Shown here piece after piece: positions 57,218 through 64,000 of a stretch of 64,000 nucleotides of DNA. Positions within the stretch are counted from its first letter, which is position 1. Each line of letters begins with the position of its first letter. The notes under the pieces are model-generated. The model was given only the letters and a program-made list of their open reading frames with translations, ran no database searches and was not told the DNA's origin. The translations under genes and the position numbers were made by a program. Source of the DNA: Vibrio ponticus (lineage in GTDB: Bacteria; Pseudomonadota; Gammaproteobacteria; Enterobacterales; Vibrionaceae); contig NZ_AP019657.1 in assembly GCF_009938225.1 (NCBI RefSeq), positions 1,612,001 through 1,676,000 on the forward strand, read 5' to 3'.

Positions 57218-57883
57218 GTGGAGCTGAATAATTTGTGGATGTGGCTAGTCGCAGTGGTGGCTATCGGTCCATGCCTAAAAGATACACGTGATAACTTTCT
57301 GCCCAAGCTCAAGCAAGAAAGCCATTTTCAACATCTGACTTTTGCGGTTTGTTTTGCTCTTTTCTTACTGTGGTTGGCAGAAGCCGGGATTAAACAAGGG
57401 CTCGATATTCATTTTCTCGCGCTGACCAGTTTAACGCTGATGTACGGATGGCGTGTCGCCTATCTACTCTGCTTTCCCGTGATATTGAGCCTCGCCCTTT
57501 TTGGTACGCTAAGCATCACAGATATGGGGCACTATCTCGTCTTGTCTTGTCTGATCCCCATTCTTACCAGTTATGGTGTTTTTTTACTAAGTTATCGCTA
57601 TTTGCCACGCAATATCTTTGTGTTTATTTTTGTCGCTGGATTTTTCAATGGTGCCATTACTGGCTCAGTACATATTTTATCTACTAGCCTATTCCATTTA
57701 CTCACAGATCAGCATGACTGGACGACAATTGTTGATAATTATCTGGTATTTATTGCGCTATTAGCTTTTCCTGAAGGACTGCTTAACGGCATGGCGATCG
57801 CGGTATTCAGTGTCTTCAAACCCGAGTGGTTACGTACATTCTCTGACCGAGATTACATCTACAATCATTATCACAAAAAATAA
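57218..57883 (+). CDS. CbiM-like integral membrane protein (ECF-type transporter component)
   Basis: A 221-residue protein with six or seven membrane helices and short loops. A segment LTLMYGWRVAYLLCFPVI and the end FPEGLLNGMAIAVFSVF recall the CbiM-like S-component/permease family for cobalt or nickel. The His-rich N terminus that binds the metal in true CbiM is absent, and no ATPase or CbiQ gene is adjacent, so the role is doubtful. I use GTG 57218, which has AAGGA 6 nt upstream. Confidence 0.65.
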   Translation: MELNNLWMWLVAVVAIGPCLKDTRDNFLPKLKQESHFQHLTFAVCFALFLLWLAEAGIKQGLDIHFLALTSLTLMYGWRVAYLLCFPVILSLALFGTLSITDMGHYLVLSCLIPILTSYGVFLLSYRYLPRNIFVFIFVAGFFNGAITGSVHILSTSLFHLLTDQHDWTTIVDNYLVFIALLAFPEGLLNGMAIAVFSVFKPEWLRTFSDRDYIYNHYHKK

Positions 57884-57996
57884 GTAAAAAGTTTTCATTT
57901 TTAGTCATAAACATGTGTTGAGATCATGTTTCAAGCGTCAACAACAAGCTAACCTAAGCACATTAAAGATGTACTAGATTTATGAGGTCGCCCCTA

Positions 57997-58497
57997 ATGG
58001 AAATGACAAACGCTCAACGTTTAATCCTATCTAACCAGTACTACCTGATGTCACAGATGGATCCTGAAAACGCAAAAAAATACAAACGCTTACAGACTAT
58101 TGTCGAGCGTGGCTACGTATTACAAATGCGTGAACTAAACAAAGATTTTGGCTGCATTGAAGATAACGAATGTCGTGAAATCATCGACATTATGGAGATG
58201 TATCATGCAATGCAAGAATCTAACAATATGTTAGAAGAGCATGAGCGCAAAGAAGTAGACCAACGCCGTCTACAGTTCCTTGGTTTTGATTGCGGAACTG
58301 AATGTAAGCTGGTGCATTACGTTCGCTTCTTAGTGGATTCGGAAGGTCTTTACCCGCAATTCGACAAAGGCGACCACAACTTTAACGCACAAATGCCAAT
58401 GCTAGAAAAATACCGTCGTATGCTAGCAACATGGCGTAAGTGCCCGCGCCAATACCACCTATGCGCAAACGAGTTGAAGCAGATTTTCAACGCGTAA
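57997..58497 (+). CDS. yfbU: YfbU family protein
   Basis: A 166-residue soluble protein that follows E. coli YfbU almost throughout: [56 protein letters not shown] and [15 protein letters not shown] 57997 is chosen because it matches that start, with GAGG 9 nt upstream; ATG 57982 adds five residues. Its molecular role is not established; it is a conserved single-copy gene of Gammaproteobacteria. Confidence 0.93.
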   Translation: MEMTNAQRLILSNQYYLMSQMDPENAKKYKRLQTIVERGYVLQMRELNKDFGCIEDNECREIIDIMEMYHAMQESNNMLEEHERKEVDQRRLQFLGFDCGTECKLVHYVRFLVDSEGLYPQFDKGDHNFNAQMPMLEKYRRMLATWRKCPRQYHLCANELKQIFNA

Positions 58498-58522
58498 AAG
58501 CAACCAAGGCTAAATAAATAGG

Positions 58523-58549
58523 GGGCAGCATTAACGCTGCCCTGTTTCG
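58523..58549 (+). terminator. Terminator of yfbU
   Basis: GGGCAGC and GCTGCCC with a 6-nt loop, followed by TGTTTCGTTT. Confidence 0.8.
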
Positions 58550-58560
58550 TTTGTACTGCA

Positions 58561-59325
58561 CTAAAACATATAAACCGCGGTTACCGTTAATGCCGTATTA
58601 ATACCCGATTCAATAATTGGGCTCTTTTCAATCTCACCTTCAAGATTGATGTAGCGCACACCCGCCCCCAACCTTAGGCTAGGCGTAATATGCATATAGC
58701 CAGACAGCCCGATAAAATATTGACCATCCCAGTCAGCATCAAACGCTGCTAATCCAGAGCGACTCGCCTCTGCTTGACTTACACCATAGAGATGGTTGTT
58801 GATCTTATCGCTATTGTAGGAATAACCAATACTCGGCGTAAATCCCCAACCTCTACCACGAAACGGCAAGCGCCAAGCGGCTTCTGCATACAAGCCATTA
58901 TGGGTACCGCCAATATCTGAACCCGCCGTCGCTTCAAACATGCCCACGCGAGTTAGCAATTGATAGCTGACACCGCCAAAGATGGTTGCATCACGTTCAT
59001 CCAGCTTTTTAATCGCGGCGTTATCTGAATCACCGGGTTTCAAAGTACGGGGATCGTATGCAGCACGAAACACAATATTATGTGTTGAACCAATGGGATT
59101 CAAACGATAGCCAGCACTGAAACCGCGCATGAAGAAGTGTTCTCCTTCGTAGCCGATGACCGGAATGATGGTACGATTTGACGGCGTATCTTTATAAACC
59201 GCTGGCGAATAGGATGCACCAACCCCCAAAGACCATTGACTAATACTTGCACTCGCTCCAAACGATAGACTGCTCAAGATCATTGTACCCACTGGCACCC
59301 AACTAATTTTCACACCTTTATCCAT
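58561..59325 (-). CDS. MipA/OmpV family outer-membrane protein
   Basis: A 254-residue barrel protein of normal OmpV length. A hydrophobic N-terminal signal (to about ASA) leads into WSLGVGASYSPAVYKD, IIPVIGYEGEHFFMRGF, and strands closing with ALTVTAVYMF (terminal Phe). It differs from the longer OmpV-like protein at 18.5-19.8 kb, which has an added second half. Family members interact with murein hydrolases (MipA) or act as porin/immunogens (OmpV); the exact role here is not known. Confidence 0.88.
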   Translation of the reverse strand: MDKGVKISWVPVGTMILSSLSFGASASISQWSLGVGASYSPAVYKDTPSNRTIIPVIGYEGEHFFMRGFSAGYRLNPIGSTHNIVFRAAYDPRTLKPGDSDNAAIKKLDERDATIFGGVSYQLLTRVGMFEATAGSDIGGTHNGLYAEAAWRLPFRGRGWGFTPSIGYSYNSDKINNHLYGVSQAEASRSGLAAFDADWDGQYFIGLSGYMHITPSLRLGAGVRYINLEGEIEKSPIIESGINTALTVTAVYMF

Positions 59326-59642
59326 TCACCAAACTAATCACTGATGAAATTATAACGCACATCATTCCCTATATTGAACCGCGAGTCGATCACATTTATT
59401 AACAGCAAACAATGCAAGTTTTTGAAAAGCTGACGACTTCAATCTGTTTCGTCAAGCCTGACGTATAAAAGGTTGTCAGCAGACTCTGGGTGGTTTGTTG
59501 CAAACTCATCTAACGATAATTTTGCAAATAAACACATATTTTTTAAGCAAAAGTAGAAATCCACACTAGTCTTAATTAATGAGGGATACGCTAATTTTTG
59601 CGAGTTATTTGTCAGTTTGACAGGTTCAGAGGGGAAATCATT
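59326..59642 (+). promoter_or_regulatory. Upstream region of yeaG with a possible sigma-54 promoter
   Basis: 317 bp without a gene. TGGGTGGTTTGTTGCA (59487-59502) has the GG and GC of a -24/-12 promoter at the right 10-bp spacing and a full TTGCA, but misses CAC of the TGGCAC block. It lies about 140 bp before the start. In E. coli, yeaGH responds to nitrogen starvation. Confidence 0.35.
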
Positions 59643-61577
59643 ATGAGCATTTTCGACCATTTCCAAGCACGCTATGAAGCGTCCAAGGATGAGGAGTTAT
59701 CTTTACAAGATTTCTTAGCACTGTGTAAGGATGACAAGAGTGCCTATGCCAATGCAGCAGAGCGCTTATTAATGGCTATTGGAGAGCCTGAGGTGATCGA
59801 CACCGCTCAGGACCCTCAACTTAGCCGTATATTTTCCAACCGTGTTATTTCACGTTACGAAACCTTTAAAGACTTTTATGGCATGGAAGAAGCGATCGAA
59901 CAGATTGTTTCTTACCTCAAACATGCCGCACAAGGTCTTGAAGAACGTAAACAAATTCTATATCTACTCGGTCCTGTTGGTGGTGGTAAATCCTCACTCG
60001 CAGAAAAACTCAAAGCCTTAATGCAACAGCAACCTATCTACGTGCTGTCTGCTGATGGGGTGCGCAGTCCGGTAAACGATCACCCATTCTGTCTGTTTGA
60101 CATGAATGAAGATGGCGAACTGCTTAAACAAGAGTATGGTATCGACAAACGCTACCTCAGATCGATCATGTCACCTTGGGCGGCAAAACGCCTGCATGAA
60201 TTTGGCGGTGATATCTCTAGGTTCAAAGTAGTAAAAGTGCGTCCATCAATTCTTGACCAGTTAGCGGTAGCGAAGACCGAGCCTGGCGATGAAAACAACC
60301 AAGATATTTCATCACTGGTAGGTAAAGTGGATATTCGTATGCTTGAGCACTTCTCGCAAGACGATCCAGATGCCTACAGCTACTCTGGTGCGTTATGTAA
60401 AGCGAACCAAGGTTTGATGGAATTCGTTGAGATGTTTAAAGCGCCAATCAAAGTGTTGCACCCGCTACTGACTGCGACACAGGAAGGCAACTATAATGGT
60501 ACCGAAGGTCTGTCTGCCCTACCGTTTGACGGCATGATCCTCGCTCACTCAAACGAGTCAGAGTGGCAAACTTTCCGCAACAATAAAAACAACGAAGCAT
60601 TCCTTGACCGTGTTTATATTGTTAAAGTGCCATACTGTCTGCGCGTTTCTGAAGAAGTCAAAATCTACCAGAAACTGCTTGATCATTCAGAGCTTTCAAA
60701 AGCACCTTGCTCGCCAAGCACACTCGACCTGTTAGCTCAGTTTAGTATTCTTTCTCGTCTTAAAGAGCCAGAAAACTCATCTATCTTCTCTAAGATGCGC
60801 GTTTACGATGGCGAAACATTGAAAGATACCGATCCAAAAGCCAAGAGCTACCAAGAATATCGTGATTACGCAGGCGTTGACGAAGGTATGTCAGGTCTAT
60901 CAACACGTTTCTCATTCAAGATCCTGTCACGCGTATTCAACTTCGATCAAAGTGAAGTTGCCGCTAACCCAGTGCATCTGTTCTATGTGATTGAGCAGCA
61001 AGTTGAGCGTGAGCAGTTCCCGCAAGACATCGCTGACAAGTACCTAGAATTCCTTAAAGGCTACTTGGTACCACGTTACGTCGAGTTCATCGGTAAAGAA
61101 ATTCAGACCGCATACTTGGAGTCTTACTCTGAATACGGGCAGAACATCTTTGACCGTTATGTCACTTACGCCGACTTCTGGATTCAGGACCAAGAGTACC
61201 GTGACCCAGAAACTGGTCAGTTATTCGATCGCTCAGCGCTTAACAATGAGCTCGAGAAGATCGAGAAAACCGCCGGCATCAGCAATCCGAAAGATTTCCG
61301 AAATGAGATCGTTAACTTCGTGCTGCGTGCCCGTGCCAACAACAATGGTCAAAACCCAGTTTGGACCAGCTATGAGAAACTACGCACAGTCATAGAGAAG
61401 AAAATGTTCTCCAACACCGAAGAGCTGCTTCCTGTGATTTCCTTCAATGCGAAGACCTCTTCGGAAGATCAGAAGAAACACGACGACTTTGTTGCTCGCA
61501 TGATGGAGAAAGGCTACACCGAGAAGCAAGTTCGCTTGCTATCTGAATGGTACCTACGCGTACGTAAATCATCTTAA
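59643..61577 (+). CDS. yeaG: PrkA/YeaG serine protein kinase
   Basis: A 644-residue PrkA-family protein: an AAA+-like N-terminal domain with Walker A GPVGGGKSS (from about residue 104) and a C-terminal kinase-like domain. E. coli YeaG acts in sustained nitrogen starvation and stationary-phase adaptation. ATG 59643 is used (SIFDHFQARYE matches the family start, AGGGGAAA upstream); the frame extends 15 codons further. First gene of yeaG-yeaH-ycgB, always linked in this group. Confidence 0.95.
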   Translation: MSIFDHFQARYEASKDEELSLQDFLALCKDDKSAYANAAERLLMAIGEPEVIDTAQDPQLSRIFSNRVISRYETFKDFYGMEEAIEQIVSYLKHAAQGLEERKQILYLLGPVGGGKSSLAEKLKALMQQQPIYVLSADGVRSPVNDHPFCLFDMNEDGELLKQEYGIDKRYLRSIMSPWAAKRLHEFGGDISRFKVVKVRPSILDQLAVAKTEPGDENNQDISSLVGKVDIRMLEHFSQDDPDAYSYSGALCKANQGLMEFVEMFKAPIKVLHPLLTATQEGNYNGTEGLSALPFDGMILAHSNESEWQTFRNNKNNEAFLDRVYIVKVPYCLRVSEEVKIYQKLLDHSELSKAPCSPSTLDLLAQFSILSRLKEPENSSIFSKMRVYDGETLKDTDPKAKSYQEYRDYAGVDEGMSGLSTRFSFKILSRVFNFDQSEVAANPVHLFYVIEQQVEREQFPQDIADKYLEFLKGYLVPRYVEFIGKEIQTAYLESYSEYGQNIFDRYVTYADFWIQDQEYRDPETGQLFDRSALNNELEKIEKTAGISNPKDFRNEIVNFVLRARANNNGQNPVWTSYEKLRTVIEKKMFSNTEELLPVISFNAKTSSEDQKKHDDFVARMMEKGYTEKQVRLLSEWYLRVRKSS

Positions 61578-61623
61578 TAGCAGCAGACAAATCCTCAGGT
61601 AACTGGGGATTGCCCATGGAGTA

Positions 61624-61650
61624 CCTACCAGAGCAACTAGCTCTGGTAGG
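61624..61650 (+). repeat. Intercistronic hairpin between yeaG and yeaH
   Basis: CCTACCAGAGC and GCTCTGGTAGG, perfect 11-bp arms around AACTA, 47 nt after yeaG and 58 nt before yeaH. With no T-run it is unlikely to terminate; it could protect the yeaG 3' end or adjust yeaH output. Confidence 0.75.
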
Positions 61651-61708
61651 AGATTGGATGCGATGAATACAAACACGCACAGTGTATGTAGCGAAAAAGG
61701 GGTGACTC

Positions 61709-62980
61709 ATGGCGCAATTTATCGACAGACGACTGAATGGCAAGAACAAAAGTGCCGTCAATAGACAGCGCTTTATTCGTCGCCACAAAGAAAAGATCAA
61801 AGAATCGGTGGCTGACGCAGTCAATCGCCGCTCAATTACTAATACCGAAACCGGCGAAGATGTGTCAATTCCACACAAGGACATTAGCGAGCCGATTTTC
61901 CACCAAGGTCAAGGGGGCGTGAGAGAGCGCGTACACCCTGGTAATGACCAGTTTATCCAAGGCGACAAAATTGAACGCCCTAAAGGTGGTGGCGGTGGTG
62001 GCGGTACTGGTGAAGGTGACGCGAGTGCTGACGGCGAAGGTCAAGACGAATTTGTTTTCCAAATTTCTAAAGACGAATATCTCGATATTCTGTTTGAAGA
62101 TCTTGCACTGCCTAACCTAGACAAGACTCAAATCAACAAAATCACTGAGTGGAAAACCCATCGCGCAGGCTATCAAACCGCCGGTAATCCAGCCAACATC
62201 GCGATTGTTAAGTCATTGCAGCAATCTCTTGCTCGACGCACAGCAATGACGGCGGGCAAACGCCGCATGATGAATGAGCTCGAAGCAGAGCTTGAACGCA
62301 TTCAAAATCAAGAGCCCGCGCAACTTATCGAAGAACGACGCATTAAAGAAGAGATCGCTTCACTGCGCAAGAAAATTGATAGCGTGCCATTTATCGACAC
62401 CTTCGATCTACGCTTTAAGAACTATGAGCGCCGCCCAATCCCTTCTAGCCAAGCGGTGATGTTCTGCTTAATGGACGTATCAGGCTCGATGGATCAGGCA
62501 ACCAAAGATATCGCCAAACGCTTTTATGTTTTGCTCTACCTGTTCTTAACACGCACTTACGAAAACGTAGAAGTGGTGTTTATTCGCCACCACACTCAAG
62601 CAAAAGAAGTCGACGAGCATGAGTTTTTCTATTCTCAAGAAACTGGTGGCACCATTGTTTCCAGTGCACTCAAACTGATGAATGAGATCGTTGCTGACCG
62701 CTATCCAGTTGGTCAATGGAATATTTACGCGGCACAAGCATCCGATGGCGATAACTGGGCTGACGATTCACCGCGCTGTCGTGAGTTGCTGCAAGAAGGG
62801 CTACTCCCTAAGTGTCAATATTACTCCTACATAGAGATCACACGACGTTCTCACCAAACCTTATGGCATGAGTACGAGAAGCTGGAAAACGCTTTCTCCA
62901 ACTTCGCCATGAAGAATATTCGTAGCGTTGATGACATCTTCCCGGTATTCAGGGAACTGTTCAAAAAAGAAAACGCTTAG
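61709..62980 (+). CDS. yeaH: YeaH/YhbH family protein (DUF444)
   Basis: A 423-residue DUF444 protein with a von Willebrand-type fold: MIDAS-like [12 protein letters not shown] (about 255) in the second half, a basic N terminus, and a Gly-rich linker ([11 protein letters not shown]) at about 93. It is paired with PrkA/YeaG in all known clusters and probably acts with it. ATG 61709 has AGGGGT upstream. The 131-nt gap from yeaG contains a strong hairpin. Confidence 0.93.
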   Translation: MAQFIDRRLNGKNKSAVNRQRFIRRHKEKIKESVADAVNRRSITNTETGEDVSIPHKDISEPIFHQGQGGVRERVHPGNDQFIQGDKIERPKGGGGGGGTGEGDASADGEGQDEFVFQISKDEYLDILFEDLALPNLDKTQINKITEWKTHRAGYQTAGNPANIAIVKSLQQSLARRTAMTAGKRRMMNELEAELERIQNQEPAQLIEERRIKEEIASLRKKIDSVPFIDTFDLRFKNYERRPIPSSQAVMFCLMDVSGSMDQATKDIAKRFYVLLYLFLTRTYENVEVVFIRHHTQAKEVDEHEFFYSQETGGTIVSSALKLMNEIVADRYPVGQWNIYAAQASDGDNWADDSPRCRELLQEGLLPKCQYYSYIEITRRSHQTLWHEYEKLENAFSNFAMKNIRSVDDIFPVFRELFKKENA

Positions 62981-62989
62981 GGAGGTACC

Positions 62990-64000
62990 ATGACAACAAA
63001 ATCAACAACGAAAAAAAGCGATAAGCTGTTGCCTGATGGTCCTGACTGGACGTTTGGTTTGCTAGAACGTTATCACGTTGAGATTAAGCGTGTGGCACAG
63101 CATTACAAACTCGATACCTATCCAAATCAAATTGAAGTGATTACTTCTGAACAGATGATGGATGCTTATTCGAGTATTGGTATGCCGATCAACTATAACC
63201 ACTGGTCGTTTGGTAAGAAATTCATCCAGACCGAGCAAGGCTATAAACACGGTCAAATGGGGCTTGCCTACGAGATTGTAATCAACTCCAACCCCTGTAT
63301 TGCGTACTTGATGGAAGAGAATACCGTCACCATGCAGGCATTGGTAATGGCTCACGCCTGCTATGGGCATAACTCGTTCTTCAAAGGCAATTATCTTTTC
63401 CAAGCGTGGACCGATGCTGGTTCGATTATCGACTATCTTCTGTTCGCTAAGAAATACATTGCCGAGTGTGAAGAAAAATACGGTGTCTCTGAAGTCGAAG
63501 AGTTACTCGATTCTTGCCACGCGTTAATGAACTACGGTGTTGATCGCTACAAGCGCCCGGAAAAAATTTCGATTGCGGAAGAAAAAAGCCGTCAAGAAGA
63601 AAGGGAAGCGTATTTACAGTCACAAGTTAACGATTTATGGCGCACTGTGCCAAAAACTGCTGATAAAGAAGAGAGTGAAAAAGTTCGCTTCCCAAGCGAG
63701 CCGCAAGAAAACATTCTCTATTTCATCGAGAAACACGCCCCACTGCTGGAGTCATGGCAACGAGAAATCGTGCGTATTGTGCGTAAAGTGAGCCAGTACT
63801 TCTATCCGCAAAAACAAACCCAGGTGATGAACGAAGGTTGGGCTACATTCTGGCACTACACTATTTTGAACCATCTCTACGATGAAGGCGTGGTTTCTGA
63901 GCGCTTTATTCTTGAGTTCTTGCACAGCCATACCAGTGTGGTGGCACAACCACCCTACAACAGCCCGTATTTTAGCGGTATTAACCCTTATGCGCTTGGC
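62990..64000 (+). CDS. ycgB: SpoVR/YcgB family protein (partial, cut by window end)
   Basis: 337 codons are visible and the frame is open at the window end; family members have about 510 residues. ATG 62990 has GGAGG 5 nt upstream and lies 9 nt after yeaH. Family features: LLPDGPDWTFGLLERYH, YNHWSFGKKF, AYEIVINSNPCIAYLMEEN, AHACYGHNSFF and NEGWATFWHYTILN. Function is unknown; it goes with yeaG and yeaH as the third gene of the stress operon. In E. coli ycgB is elsewhere, here it is linked. Confidence 0.95.
   Translation, partial: MTTKSTTKKSDKLLPDGPDWTFGLLERYHVEIKRVAQHYKLDTYPNQIEVITSEQMMDAYSSIGMPINYNHWSFGKKFIQTEQGYKHGQMGLAYEIVINSNPCIAYLMEENTVTMQALVMAHACYGHNSFFKGNYLFQAWTDAGSIIDYLLFAKKYIAECEEKYGVSEVEELLDSCHALMNYGVDRYKRPEKISIAEEKSRQEEREAYLQSQVNDLWRTVPKTADKEESEKVRFPSEPQENILYFIEKHAPLLESWQREIVRIVRKVSQYFYPQKQTQVMNEGWATFWHYTILNHLYDEGVVSERFILEFLHSHTSVVAQPPYNSPYFSGINPYALG

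Overview
The window reads as a chromosome segment of a marine gammaproteobacterium, almost certainly a Vibrio (species not resolved). Reasons: the rluB-yciO-rnm-trpLEGD(CF)BA order with a fused trpCF and a Trp-rich leader peptide; two MipA/OmpV-type outer-membrane proteins; a DUF3360 permease next to pflB; and the yeaG-yeaH-ycgB trio. Codon use is even and most genes are ordinary core genes. No tRNA, rRNA, CRISPR array, prophage or intact insertion sequence was seen. The one mobile-type locus is a transposase gene of the REP-associated type, broken by an in-frame stop and flanked by degenerate short repeats (about 34.6-36.3 kb).

Layout. 0.1-2.8 kb: rluB, yciO and rnm on the minus strand. 2.8-9.9 kb: the complete trp operon with TrpR operator, leader peptide and attenuator. 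10-14.3 kb: a dicarboxylate/amino-acid symporter, a soluble hybrid sensor kinase and a small outer-membrane barrel. 14.4-19.8 kb: hrpA and an OmpV-like outer-membrane protein. 19.9-25 kb: an unknown gene, a PhoD-like phosphatase and a TerB-like gene, then a DEDDh exonuclease and a CHASE-GGDEF protein on the other strand. 25.2-30.7 kb: a three-gene chaperone operon (membrane-anchored DUF2760 protein plus two divergent Hsp70s) behind a good sigma-32 promoter candidate. 30.8-34.5 kb: a small Cys/His-rich secreted protein, a DsbA, a Tag-like protein, a lipoprotein hydrolase and a VOC protein. 36.4-38.9 kb: yajD and the pseudouridine catabolism pair psuK-psuG, whose kinase carries a DNA-binding domain and faces four palindromes. 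39.2-45.8 kb: a seven-gene cluster. 45.8-49 kb: a HisJQMP-type basic amino-acid importer with ARG boxes. 49.7-55.9 kb: DUF3360 permease, pflB, lpxR and pflA. 56-59.3 kb: a secreted Ntn hydrolase, a CbiM-like membrane protein, yfbU and a second OmpV. 59.6-64 kb: yeaG (prkA), yeaH and a SpoVR/YcgB gene cut by the window end.

The best candidate for an undescribed system is the 39.2-45.8 kb cluster. It encodes a secreted helical protein, a MacB/LolCDE-type ABC ATPase and permease, a periplasmic LolA-like carrier, an outer-membrane barrel, and a LytS-type kinase with a LytTR response regulator. Together these parts could form a private trans-envelope route for a lipid or lipoprotein, with its own control. 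Just upstream I find four helically phased 9-bp elements that match the LytTR consensus at 8/9, 8/9, 8/9 and 9/9 positions, which ties the regulator to the operon. The second candidate is the DUF2760-Hsp70-Hsp70 operon, where a sigma-32-like promoter makes a heat-shock role testable. A possibly structured leader in front of the DUF3360 gene, and the psuK operator array, are further points worth checking.
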